Of a DNA stretch of 64,000 nt, positions 47,001 to 58,705 are shown in pieces. Within the stretch, counting starts at the first letter, position 1. The number at the start of each line of letters is the position of its first letter. This stretch comes from Eunapius fragilis (lineage: Eukaryota > Porifera > Demospongiae > Spongillida > Spongillidae), in contig OY811981.1 of the NCBI GenBank assembly GCA_963681505.1, forward strand, positions 3,567,875-3,631,874, written 5' to 3'. The position numbers and the translations under genes are program-made. Below the pieces are notes generated by a model that did not search any database, was not told the DNA's origin, and saw nothing but the letters and a program-made list of their open reading frames with translations.

Positions 47001-50000
47001 ATAGTAGATACAATGACTCCTACTGGTCCAGTTTTGACCCATCCACTACAATAAAGTCCTGTAGAATATCGATCACAGCATGTAAGTACATGTAGATGGC
47101 TTATGTCAGTGGATAAGCCATATGCTAAGCTTGTGTAACAGTACTTCAGCGTTAAATTAAACAACCACAGACATAAAGTGCACTAGCAACATCAAGCTAA
47201 ACATAAAAATGAAGCACAGCCATAGCAGTGCTGTTGCAAACAAAATGGAAGAGGCTCTTCCTAATTTGAAAGGTGGTCCTTTGTATAACTAATGTACCGA
47301 AGTGCATGATATCAGAAGACTTGAATTGTACAGTCCAAATGGTAAGCTCATATTAGGTCCACACACACATATAATTAACTTATGGGTCATTCCATATCCC
47401 ATGAGACTCAAATTGGACGCAATGCTTTAGATTTTTGTGTAAATGCTCATATTTGTTTGATCTAATATGGATGTTACTTTAATGCAATAAAAAGTTTAAT
47501 AACGCGAATGGTTTATGATATAACACCATCATGAATAATTAATTGTTTTCTACTTTATAACTCCCTACTCACAGAACGTGTATGGCTATATTTGGCATCA
47601 AATTGATGCCCTCTTAGTGTATAACCCCACTGTAATACGTTTCTACAAAAGAGGCGAAAGGGTTAAAGAATAAATGTTATACAGTACGGTTTTCAATATT
47701 TAGGTCACTTGCAGAATGAAATTCCAAATTTTTTTTCGTAAATGGAAGCTGTTCATTGTCCTTACATTTCTACAAAAAAAGTCTGAGTATCAGCTAGTTC
47801 TGGGAACCACAGAAGATTAAATGGCAAGACGCCAATTTTAATTTCAAGCCTCGATCCCATAGTTCCCAATAAATGTGCAATTTCGATTTAATAAAAATCA
47901 TTTTTTATTACCAACACATTTGTAATAGGTGATAGCTGAGGACAGTATTATGCAATACCCTTGAGACGTATCTAACATCGAATTAGTGCTGAAGAAATTA
48001 AAAATGGTGTCTTGCCATTTAACCTTCTGTGGTTCCTAGAACTAGCCGATACTCAGACTTTTTTTTAATGTAAGGACAATGAACAGCTTCCGTTTACGAA
48101 AAAAAAATTGGAGTTTCATTCTGCAAGTGACCTAAATATTCAAAACCGTGCTGCATAAACATTTATTCTTTAACCCTTTTGCCTCTTCCGTTGTAACCTA
48201 AGAGAGCATCAATCTGATGCCAAATATAGCCATCCACGTTCTGTGAGTAGGGAGTTATGACTCTTCAAAGTAGAAAACAATCATGATGGTGTTATATCAT
48301 AAACCATGCCATTCGCGTTATATTGCGTTAAAGTGACATCCATATTAGGTCAAACAAATATGAGCATTTACACAAAAATCTAAAGCATTGCGTCCAATTT
48401 GAGTCTCATGGGATATGGAATGACCCTTATCCACTACTCCAGTCTCAAGAACATGAGTTTCACACTCGGGCAACAATTGGCATTTGAAATATTATCATTA
48501 CACGAATCTCATCACTGAATTGAAAAAAAAAACAAAAACATAACACAGTCCAAATTATACATGTACTCTAACATGTTACAAATACATATAACATGACATA
48601 ACACATGATGCAACAGCAAATACAGCTTGCTATAACATGTTGAAAATGTCAATACCATTAAAATGGAGTAATAGCCCTTCTAGCTGTGTGTTACACAAGG
48701 TAGCAATATTCCCTTCACAGCTATTACAAAGCACGTATTACAAAGCACGCACATGCAGCACAAATAATTAAAATTAAAATGATTATTTGCCGATCACAAA
48801 ATTCATGGTGACCATGGTAACACATTATTTCCTGCCCTAGACATGACCTTACCTGTGCTAACATGGCCCTTCGTATTAGGAATGATGCCTTGCTTAGGAT
48901 CAAAAGGTACATCCTTGTCCACAGGCTTGGTCCTATAGCCAATGCTTCTTAGAGCCTACATGTAAATCAACACAATACCTTGAATAAATGGCCACACTCC
49001 ACATATGAACACTTTGAAGCTGTACATTTCAAACAAACTAGCATATTTAACTTCACATGAGTATTATATCAAGTAACATCAGATAACGATATATGTGTGA
49101 AAGTGATGAATACTGACAAATTTGCTGTGGTTAGATGATCAAACTGAATCTTAATATCCATACTCACCATACTGCACTCCAGTGTTTCAAACTTACCTGT
49201 CCCAATAGCTTTGGCTGACTGATGGTCACTCTAGCACAATAGAAGAGAATACCAATATAATGCATAGTGTACATAGGTACCATCACATACAAAGGTATCC
49301 CCTCATACATTAGGTACCCCCACATACATAGGCACCACCTCTTAAATAGGTACCACCACATACATAGATGCCACCTCATACATAGGCATCACCTCATACA
49401 TACACTGTAGGTACCACCACATACATAGGTACCACCTCATACATTAGGTACCAACTCATACATCAGATACCACCTCATACAGTACATGTACGTAGGTACC
49501 ACCTCATACATACGTACCACCTCATTCACAGGCATACATGCACTACTACAATCATATACACCTGTAAACACCATCACATTATACAGTTACGCCAATCATA
49601 CTGTGTTCTTAAGCATGGATGTTGACATAACATTAAAATTGGAGATGTATGGTTAATGTTATTAGAGTAGTGTTGAAAGTTCTTGACAATGGTAAACAAA
49701 ACATAGGCCCTTACAAAAATGGAAGTAAGATTTTGTGGTCAATGGTTTATGATGATAAGCAGTGTTTACTGGCATAACAATACAAGATCTAAATACACAG
49801 GAAAATATTATATCATATGTCTGCTTCCCTTTCCACATAGTAAGGACGGTCCCTTACCCTCCACCATAACCATTGATGTTAACTATCCACCACACAAATG
49901 TACATACAGCATCCATCACCTCCAGTCTATTGATCTCCAGCTTCACTCCAGTTAACTTCTTTCTATGCTCATCTGAAATGAACTCTACAGGACTTCTCAG

Positions 50001-53000
50001 AAATCGAAGTCCCCACTCCTTGGATCCAGAGGCAACTACCTCTGTGCATGCAGTGCTGGAATTAACAAAGACACAGTTCATAGAACCTGAAGCAGCATGA
50101 TTTGATCAAACGAGTGAAATGTATAAAAATTATATCTGAAGGTGTGTAAATACATGTAATTGCACATGTACTTATGGTTAAACATAATGTATGTACATTC
50201 ATGCTGACAGTCTTATAGGCCTTACATATGTATTTTATATCTTAGTCTCGGGTCTTACTTCTGACAATGAAAGGCTTTTTGTCCACAAATCACCCACTTT
50301 ACATGAACAGCATGCAACAGTAACAAAACCAAATGAAATGAATACCACACACCACCCAATGCATCACAAATAAACTAAGCAACGCCTTCACAATGTACCA
50401 TCCCTCCCTAGAGCACCAATGGTACAGGCTAATCCATCTCTGATAAATGATCAGATCACAAACCATTAGACAGATGTGGACAGATGGGGTCACTAACAGC
50501 AGTATTAAACTCACTCAGCAGTCTTCACAAGGAGTTCAGTAAGTCTTTTCCTGGGACGAGGTATGTCTGGACCAAAAGAAAAAAACAAAACAGGATTCAT
50601 CCATGTACAGGTATAACAACTAGATATCCTGACATCTATGCAAAAAAACTGGTAATGATATATGGAGAATGCAACAAAAATCCTATATGCATGTGTTAGG
50701 ATATCACTACCTGTTTGATACATGGTGACTGGATGAAAGGAAGTTTCATTGCATCCCATACAAGCAATGATAGCTTTATGGATATTGTAACTTCCTCATG
50801 ATCAGTTTCTAACAGCTCATGTGCGTAAAACAACTTCTTCCACGCATACTGCAGGTGCATGTGTACACGCATACTTGAATTTGTACATGTACGTATATGG
50901 GCATTACATGCACACCATGTACATATATGGACATTACATGCACAGATATGCTTAATCCCATACTACGACTTTGGAGTAGGTATGGGGCAGCTAGAGGGTG
51001 TTGTGTGTGTGTGCATGTGCATTGTGTGTGTTTATGTGTGTCTGTGTGTGTTCGCACATGCGTGTGCACTGGCCTAGAGAGACATGAGCAGAGGTATGTG
51101 TAGGGGTATGTGTAGAGGGGTATGTGTAGGGGTATGTGTAGGGGTATATGTAGGGGTATGTGTAGAGGTATGTGTAGGGGTATGTGTAGGGGTATGTGTA
51201 GGGGTATGTGTAGGGGTATGTGTAGGGGTGTGTGTAGGGGTGTGTGTAGGGGTATGTGTAGGGGTATGTGTAGGGGTATGTGTAGAGGTATGTGTAGGGG
51301 TATGTGTAGGGGTGTGTGTAGGGGTGTGTGTAGGGGTGTGTGTAGGGGTATGTGTAGGGGTATGTGTAGGGGTATGTGTAGAGGTATGTGTAGGGGTATG
51401 TGTAGGGGTATGTGTAGGGGTGTGTGTAGGGTATGTGTAGGGGTATGTGTAGAGGGGTATGTGTAGGGGTATGTGTAGGGGTATGTGTAAGGGTATGTGC
51501 AGGGGTATGTGTAAGGGTATGTGTAGGGGTATGTGTAGGGGTATGTGTAGGGGTATGTGTAGGGGTATGTGTAGGGGGTATGTGTAGGGGGTATGTGTAG
51601 GGGGTATGTGTAGGGGTATGTGTAGGGGTATGTGTAGGGGTATGTGTAGGGGTATGTGTAGGGGTATGTGTAGGGGTATGTGTAGGGTGTGTGTAGGGAT
51701 ATGTGTAGGGGTATGTGTAGGGGTATATGTAGAGGCATGCGTAGGGTATGTGTAGGGGTATGTGTAGGGGTATGTGTAGGGGTATGTGTAGGGGTATGTG
51801 TAGGGGTATGTGTAGGGTATGTGTAGGGGTATGTGTAGGGGTATGTGTAGGGGTATGTGTAGGGGTATGTGTAGGGGTATGTGTAGGGGTGTGTGTAGGG
51901 GTATGTGTAGGGGTATGTGTAGAGGTATGTGTACCCCCCCTCGTTGGTTGGTTCCCCAGTGCCCCCACCTGCTGGTAAGTTCCTGACACCCACAAAGTCC
52001 TTGGGATCCAGCACCACTCTACACTCAGGCAGCTTGGTCATCTCTCTGAGCTCTTTGATGGTGAATGCGGCTTGGAGAGGGCCCCTCCTCCCCACAAGCC
52101 ACACCCTCCTTATACTGCTCCTTCGAAGGGTTTCAAGGGCATGCTCACATATGTCAGTCATCTGTAATGGAATATTTATAGCATGAAGGATCATGTGACC
52201 TCCTCAACATACACACGACCATCCTCAACATATACGTGACCCCCAACTAGTTGATCACATATTGTAGAACAAGTCCAGAAGTTCACATCTCTAGCCCATC
52301 ATCTACCCCTCAATAATCTCCCATCCTCATCACTTTGGGAAGCTCTTATTAATGCCCTGTAATAACCACATCAGGACATCATTTCCTCGGTGGCTAAGAA
52401 TAAGTCGTACTCCAGATACACATGGGCACACACACACACACAGACCTCCAAGATGTTAGCAGGAGTTAGCAGCATACGGGCCACATCAATCGCCACATTC
52501 CCCTGACCAATGATCACTGCAGTGTCTCCTGAGAGGTCCGGGTAGAGCTGGGGAGGAGGAGGGGTAGCAGAGTACGTGGCTCAATGCTGTCCTAGTACGT
52601 ACATTATGTATGAAGGCACTACCACATGAATCAAGGCACACTCCCACACACACACTCCCACATGAACCAAGGCACAGATACCCACAAGAACTAAAATCTC
52701 CACATATGTTCACATGTAGACACAATACAAGCACCACATACAACATATGTGCACATGTAGACACAATACAAGCACCACATACAACATATGTGCACATGTA
52801 GACACAATACAAGCACCACATACAACATATGTTCACACGTAGACACAATACAAGCACCACATACAACATATGTGCACATGTAGACACAATACAAGCACCA
52901 CATACAACATATGTGCACATGTAGACACAATACAAGCACCACATACAACATATGTGCACATGTAGACACAATACAAGCACCACATACAACATATGTTCAC

Positions 53001-55518
53001 ACGTAGACACAATACAAGCACCACATACAACATATGTGCACATGTAGACACAATACAAGCACCACATACAACATATGTGCACATGTAGACACAATACAAG
53101 CACCACATACAACATATGTGCACATGTAGACACAATACAAGCACCACATACAGCATATGTGCACATGTAGACACAATACAAGCACCACATACAACATATG
53201 TACACATGTAGACACATACAAGCACCACATAATGCATAGTTTCTCCCTATCTGTTGGCACACCTTGCTTTAACCCCTTAAAGTATTCCTGCTTGCTTTAA
53301 CCTAGATAGGCTCACATGTGCATGTTCAGGGAGTCCATTGTACCATCCAACAAAGGCCCTGGCAGAGAGCACTCCATCAAGGTCCTGGCATGGCAAAGCA
53401 TGTAGCCATCAAATGTGTGACATCATTACTACATGACATCATTACTATATGATATCATTACTATATGACATCATTAATATGTGCCATTATTACTAAATGA
53501 CAACTTTACAATATCATTAATAACTTTACATAACATCATTGCTATATGACAGTGGCTATGGTGGGTGAGAGTAACCAAGGTAACCAATTACCTCACCAGG
53601 CACCCCAAGGAGTGTGTCATCATCAGCACCATACGCCTATGAAAGTGAAAGTGGGGATGGGAGGGAGGTATGAAGGAGGGAGGGAGGAAGGAGGGAGGGA
53701 GGGAGGGAGGGAAGGAGGGAGTGAGGGAGTGAGGAAGACACAAGAGGTGGACAGGCACATGATAAGGCACAAGAGTAAGAAACTGGTGCAGCTGTTCAAA
53801 TTACAAATTTTTTATAACCAAATAGTACATGTATGCATTATCTAATACCAATGTAAACCTGACAAAAGGTTACTTCATCTTTGACAAACTCATAGGAAAT
53901 TGTACACTGAGTAGCTGCAATAGCAATGGTATCTGAACTGCATAACAATATTAGCACAAATATAATATCAAATTTTATATGGCTAAGTTATATTCAATAA
54001 GAATACTTTCCTCCCTACATTAACATGTACATGTAGCTAAAAGATTTCAGACAGCTTGGGATTATTTCACTGAACAACATCCAAACACGTACATAAATGT
54101 GTACTGATGGTCTGAAACAGTTACAACAGTTTCAGCATCCTAAAACTGGTGCTTAACAAGCATTTGTTGCTATTGCATACCTTCAGATCCAGCAATAATC
54201 AGTTGATTCAGTTCCTTACAATTACATAACCCTTATAAGACAACAAAGTCAATATCTCAAGTTCAACTAAGTATACATTTAAAATTTAATAATCAAAATT
54301 AGATCTTCAGCGTCTATATATCAACATGCCATCCCTGATTAAAATTAATTTAACACGTTACCAGGCATCTATTAGAATATACTGATACATGAGAGATAAC
54401 CATGGCAACCATATACTGATACATGAGAGGTAACCATGCCAACCATAAACATCCAATATGAAAGTACAACTGCTGCCCACATTGGTAAGCACCAAGAACC
54501 ATTGTCATGGCAACAACTACAAAGCTCCATATTAAAATAATAGATTCTGTAAATGGTCCTAATAGATTCAGGACCATTTACAGCACATCACTCCACATCA
54601 CTCCACATCACACCACATCACACCACGCATAGCACACCACACACCCCACCACACACAGAACAGTCATCAATAGCTGAGCAACAAATGAACATAGCTATAG
54701 CTTTGCTATGGCAACACAAAAGGAGGGGTACCCCCTGTGCAAGAGGAGAACATACAACAGAAGCTTAGCTTACAAGCACCAAGGCATGGTAGAAGGGCCT
54801 GAGCTGAGCCAATGTGACGTCCTTACCCAGACATACATTACCAATAAACCTGCACCTGTCTGATTCAGCGAGGGCGGTAAACTGGTTGATCACGTTCTGC
54901 AAGCAGCAAAAGATAACACAATGTTCAATCGTCGCCAAAATTTCATGACCACATGTTGTGTCACATGATCCTAGTCGTATGCACACTGTGTCACATGACT
55001 AAGTCATAAGCACAGAGTGTCACATGACCGTAGTTGTATGCACACTGCGTCACATGACCCTTATCTAGTGGCAAAGTGACCCTGTACGTGCAGGAGAAAA
55101 GGAACTCCAATGTTGCCCAAGAGACATGGCAGCCATGTCATGTACAAGTATTGCCACCTGGTTAAATGCAGCCCCTCACGTGCTGAGGCTATACTAGATT
55201 ACTAACCGTGACATTGGCAGATTACTAACCTTGACATCCGGGTGGTCAGGTGCCACTCCATACCTCACCAGCCCAAAGGGAATTGGGAGACGGTCAAATA
55301 TGTCCACATGGATGTTTGGGTTGCGCTGAAGAACGAGTGAAAATGAGGGCGTGGTCAGTGGAACAAACGCCTACAGCCAAATTATTGGCAGCTCAGTATT
55401 GCCATATCAATATGCAATAAGTGCAGAGCGTTTAATTGCTTGGAACTATTAGTCGCTTGATAAGGGGTTACCGAATTTCTTAACGCGAGCCTCGTGGTGT
55501 CAGCAGCAACCCCCCCCC

Positions 55519-55565
<47 letters not shown>

Positions 55566-55754
55566 CAAATTAACAAACATACTAGCAAGGGGATAGACGA
55601 CTTTTCGTCACTTTAAAAAGCTCCGTACCTTAATAAGGTGTTGAGCTGTGTAAAATCCTGCAGGACCGCTGCCTATGACGCCTACACGAGTGCTAGCGTG
55701 TCTTGTGCATGCGCTGATGACGCCGCGAACATATACCCTATATGACCTGTTCAT
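44013..55754 (-). CDS. FDXR: NADPH:ferredoxin (adrenodoxin) oxidoreductase, mitochondrial, 14 exons
   Basis: Complete gene, CDS 1413 nt, 470 residues (human about 491). It passes electrons from NADPH via FAD to mitochondrial ferredoxin for Fe-S cluster and steroid or haem chemistry. Exons (minus strand): 55754-55629, 55325-55230, 54896-54774, 53636-53592, 53384-53316, 52547-52446, 52161-51969, 50566-50515, 50055-49920, 49230-49168, 48955-48853, 47058-46951, 45170-45111, 44149-44013. All borders are GT-AG and all phases agree. Key parts: an Arg-rich presequence ([20 protein letters not shown]), FAD motif [47 protein letters not shown] motif [77 protein letters not shown] and GKPREKV near the C-terminus. 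Introns are filled with minisatellites and fold-backs. ATG 55754 is chosen because it starts the presequence. Confidence 0.95.
45282..46210. mobile_element. TIR element in FDXR intron 12
   Basis: AATCTATTTCCATCCTTAAT at 45282 and its inverse ending at 46210 pair over about 50 bp (through GGAAATCCTGAATTAAGGATCAC, shared part CCTGAATTAAGGATCACTTT). A second inner inverted pair (CTATAGGCTTTCATCTAAAC, at 45918 and 46070-46093) lies inside. It spans about 930 bp; no transposase was recognised. The target duplication is unclear. Confidence 0.7.
47384..48426. mobile_element. 1.04-kb fold-back element in FDXR intron 11
   Basis: GGGTCATTCCATATCCCATG at 47384 is inverted at the right end (CATGGGATATGGAATGACCC, ending 48426). 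The arms match with scattered differences over about 450 bp, including TGGACGCAATGCTTTAGATT, TTTGCATCAAAT-type and GGCAAGACGCCA-type segments, around a centre of about 120 bp. Non-coding. Confidence 0.85.
49250..49540. repeat. Degenerate ~20-bp minisatellite in FDXR intron 9
   Basis: Repeated TAGGTACCACCTCATACAT units with variants, about 12 copies, in the intron between the exons at 50055-49920 and 49230-49168. Confidence 0.8.
51085..51945. repeat. 12-bp G-rich minisatellite in FDXR intron 7, about 70 copies
   Basis: GGGGTATGTGTA repeated with GTGTGTA, GGGTA and GAGGTA variants, beginning only about 24 bp from the donor at 51968 of the 193-nt exon. Four-G runs every 12 bp make quadruplexes possible on the plus (non-template-like for this gene's RNA) strand; the pre-mRNA carries the C-rich complement. 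The 461-residue Thr-Pro/Tyr-Pro frames through it are artefacts. Confidence 0.95.
52700..53235. repeat. 41-bp minisatellite in FDXR intron 5, about 13 copies
   Basis: The unit has ACATATGTGCACATGTAGAC followed by ACAATACAAGCACCACATAC. Copies are nearly identical, with a TTCACACGT variant in two of them. ACATATGTGCACATGT is itself near-palindromic. The Cys-rich minus-strand frames of up to 258 residues are artefacts of the repeat. Confidence 0.95.
53650..53740. repeat. (GGGA)n purine tract in FDXR intron 3
   Basis: GAGGGAGGGAGG-type repeats, about 80 bp, just upstream on the minus strand of the acceptor of the exon at 53636-53592 (the RNA would be CCCT-rich there, serving as a long pyrimidine tract). 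Confidence 0.8.
55521..55563. repeat. (AC)n microsatellite in FDXR intron 1
   Basis: About 21 AC units preceded by a run of nine or ten C bases. Confidence 0.95.
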
Positions 55755-55766
55755 TATATATCATTG

Positions 55767-55786
55767 ACAGTTAATAACTGTCAGCT
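55767..55786. promoter_or_regulatory. Perfect palindrome just upstream of the FDXR start
   Basis: TGACAGTTAATAACTGTCA, about 12-30 bp before the ATG at 55754. It could be a binding site for a dimeric factor or a leader hairpin. The role is unknown. Confidence 0.3.
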
Positions 55787-55839
55787 AAAGGGTTAATCTA
55801 TTCGCGCGCATAGTGTTTGACGCGTTGACTTACAATATA

Positions 55840-55950
55840 CTAACTAGCATGAATCTTCAGACACACGTACTGTCTGTCAGGTTGGTTGACAAGAGCTTTG
55901 TGATGATGTAACACCGGGAACCCAAGTCGCTGAAGGAGTGGATCTACGCG
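55840..55950 (-). CDS. Candidate terminal exon of a gene upstream of FDXR
   Basis: The minus frame reads VDPLLQRLGFPVLHHHKALV, then NQPDRQYVCLKIHAS, to TAG at 55842-55840. It looks coding, and possible acceptors (...GCGTAG or ...CATAAAG) precede it. I do not recognise the protein. The 5' boundary is approximate. If real, its gene would end only about 85 bp before the FDXR ATG, on the same strand. Confidence 0.3.
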   Translation of the reverse strand, partial: RVDPLLQRLGFPVLHHHKALVNQPDRQYVCLKIHAS

Positions 55951-56337
55951 CACTTTATGGAGAAAAATGAATGTTATAAAAGAAATCGTAATATACTTAT
56001 TTCCAATGCACAATTATAACTAGCTAGCTAGATAGATTCCACCTTGCCCCACTTTAGATCTAGCTCTATAAATAGTACCTTATAGCCGATCCAGCATTTT
56101 GTAAAGAGGGTGGAAGGCTGGAAGCGTTCAATTAAAGTAAGCCTATATTAAACCACACCTCTTCAACCTTTTAAACGTATATAGTGATCTATGATACATG
56201 TACATTGCTTTGATTTAAGCTTAATGTGAACGTGTGCATATGCATATCTTTCTAGTAGTATTTATTTTTTAAAAAAACCTCAGTATTAAGTATGCGGCTG
56301 AGCCCCTCCCCTCGGGGGCGTTAGGAGCAATTTGACC

Positions 56338-57295
56338 TTTATCTATTTATAAAAATGCGCGGATCGTCTACAACCACAACACAGGTCCGTCTGTCTGTCT
56401 GTATGTATGTGTTCGTTTTTTGAGATCTATTTATAAATGCGCGGATAGTCTGTCCGTCTGTATGTTTGTATGTATGTGTTCGGTTTTTGAGAGTTTGGCT
56501 GGGCCGTTTTCGACATTAGTGGGCTCTTTCAATTCCTTTCTACGATGCTTGTGACGGGCTTACTTTTTTGAATTTCAAACCTTTTTCTCTCTGTGTTTCT
56601 GTCCCTGCTGTTAAATTTCTCTAACGAGAAACTCATTTATTTTACACCCGCAGGCCATTGTTACAACGCAACACGGAAAATTAAATGTTACATATTCAAC
56701 AAGTAAAGAAAAACATTCTCTAACGAGAAAGTTGGTGGGATATAGGAATTGGAGGCAATGGTGGTGTTAAAAGGAAGGGAACAAGGTTTTGAGAAAAGGG
56801 TAATGAGACAAAAATCCTATATTTAGCACGTGTAAATGTAACAGAACCAAAAGAAGTGCTAAACATAGGATTTTTGTCTCATTACCCTTTTCTCAAACCT
56901 TGTTCCCTTCCTTTTTACACCACCATTGCCTCCAATTCCTATATCCCACCAACTTTCTCGTTAGAGAATGTTTTTCTTTACTTGTTGAATATGTAACATT
57001 TAATTTTCCGTGTTGCGTTGTAACAATGGCCTGCGGGTGTAAAATAAATGAGTCAAAATCACGTCCCAGTTCTAACGCTAAAAGATTTGTACCAGCACCT
57101 AATTATAAATGCACGGATAATCTGTCTATCAGTCGGAGTTCGTTTCTTGAGCGCCTGGCTAGGCCGTTTTTTGAGAAGAAAAAAAAGGGCATGGGCTCTT
57201 TCGAACTTCGATTCGAAGTGCAAACAGTGCAGTGACAGGCTTACTTTTTTCAAGTTCACACATTTTTCTCTCTGCACGTTGCACGCATTCAAGTA
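56338..57295. repeat. Direct repeats flanking a large palindrome
   Basis: A module with TATTTATAAATGCGCGGATA, GTCTGTCCGTCTGTATG, TTTTTGAG, GGCTGGGCCGTTTT and GACGGGCTTACTTTTTTG at about 56425-56600 is repeated in the same direction at about 57098-57270 with changes. A shorter partial copy is at 56338-56400. The palindrome 56631-57053 sits between them. Confidence 0.7.
56631..57053. mobile_element. Palindromic MITE copy 2, nested in a longer palindrome
   Basis: A 423-bp near-perfect palindrome. The inner 280 bp (about 56702-56983) is the element also found at 34328-34608. The outer 70 bp on each side (ACTCATTTATTTTACACCCG and its inverse) pair as well, so the outer arms either belong to a longer family member or arose by inverted duplication. 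Confidence 0.85.
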
Positions 57296-58440
57296 TTATT
57301 ACAACTATGTACATGTAAACCATAATGTCATTGTAATAGTAATGGATGAAAAATGCATGCAGAGCTGCATCGGGCTTCTAGTTAAATCAAATAGCCCGTA
57401 TATAACCGGTTAAATCACAAACTTCCTCTTTCTTCGATTTATACCTGCAAAGGTACAAGGACAGAAAATAGAAAATCAACGTACTTTGCTTTCATCCGCG
57501 CGCAAGTGGTAGAGGTCAAATAATGCCCCAACGATGACGTTGCGTTAATGGTATTCACGCGTCAAATCCTCACCTAACCCCCGAATTCGCCGGGGGGTCT
57601 CATGTGACGGCGCATAACATTGAGCTGTTAAGCAAAATATGTACAAATCCGATATGGCTATTAAATTAATGTTTTCACTTGGATACACAGCCAGAGAAAA
57701 CTAACATATAACGTTCAGTGTTAATCCCCTTACTGTTCTTCCTATATAAATTGGCTAAGGCATGTCTGAGATAAATATAAGCACAATCCTGAGACGTTTC
57801 TAGCTGTGTTCATTGTCCTCACATTGTCACCTGGATACAACACAGCACAACAACACAGACTACATTGATCATTTCCACATATATGCACTGCAAATATCAA
57901 TGACTGACTAGATTTATTTTCTGAGCAGGGAGCATTCTAGCTGCACTATTTTTAAAAGGGGTGAGCCTTAATTCATTCTCTCATGGAAAACCCCTGTGGA
58001 GATCTCAGAGAGGAAATATCCTCCGGCATCTAGAGGCAAAAACCAAGCCTAACATTCACTTCCTTGTAGTGCATAACAACATTCCTACCAGCACTCACCA
58101 ACTTATGCAAGCAAGCAGGTCCACACTGCACAATCTAATATAAAATAAGGAAACACATGGTGCAGCACATTTGCATGCTATGCAGACCTACTTACCTACG
58201 TGATGGCAACATTAGTGGCCTCTTCAGTGAGGCTTTCCAAGTTCAACTAGAACCCTCATCCTCCTTCCCAGGTGTGTCTGTAGTTTAGAAAATCAAGTCT
58301 GTAGTGCTGGACCTACTAGGCCTTCCAGATGGCAGCCTTGGCTGCACACCTTTGTCCCATGAAAGTGATGGATGCATGTATGTGTATGCAAAGCACATAC
58401 GATTATCACAGGTTGTAGGTAGAACAGAAACTTTACCTTC
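57296..58440. other. Intergenic, no gene supported
   Basis: Short frames only, none recognised. Confidence 0.4.
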
Positions 58441-58705
58441 ATTAGAGAAGCAGCCACACCAGTAGCACACTTACTGGGTAGGGGAACAGCTTCAACCCAT
58501 TTAATGTAGTAGTCCAATAGTGTAAGGATATACCTGTTGCCACTGGAAGAAGCAGGAGTGATGGGACCAATGAAGTCAAATCCAACGTGATACCAAGGTG
58601 AATGAATAGGAACAGGATGCAGCTCAGTTTGATATGAGAGTGGCTTCCCACTAGATCTTTGACATACATCACAGGCAGCAATCTGTGGATCAATGAGTAA
58701 CATTT
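58440..58705 (-). pseudogene. Fossil Gypsy/Ginger-type integrase exon
   Basis: The minus frame has IAACDVCQRSSGKPLS (second half of the H2C2 zinc region), HSPWYHVGFDFIGPI, RYILTLLDYYIKWVEAVPLP and GVAASLMK, ending at a GTAAAG donor-like border at the same place where the element at 18190-21030 has one. This is the first half of the DDE core only. It is a lone relative of that element, probably Ginger-like. The remainder is not visible nearby. Confidence 0.6.

Noticed and set aside
51085-51945. Telomere-type repeat
   Set aside because: GGGGTATGTGTA does not match known animal telomere units and is enclosed in an FDXR intron.
50809-52194. 461-residue Tyr-Pro/Thr-Pro-rich frame and its partners
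   Set aside because: Created by the 12-bp minisatellite being a multiple of three. Only 52161-51969 of it is a real FDXR exon.
52486-53262. 258-residue Cys-rich frame
   Set aside because: Readthrough of the 41-bp repeat; the true coding part here is the FDXR exon 52547-52446.
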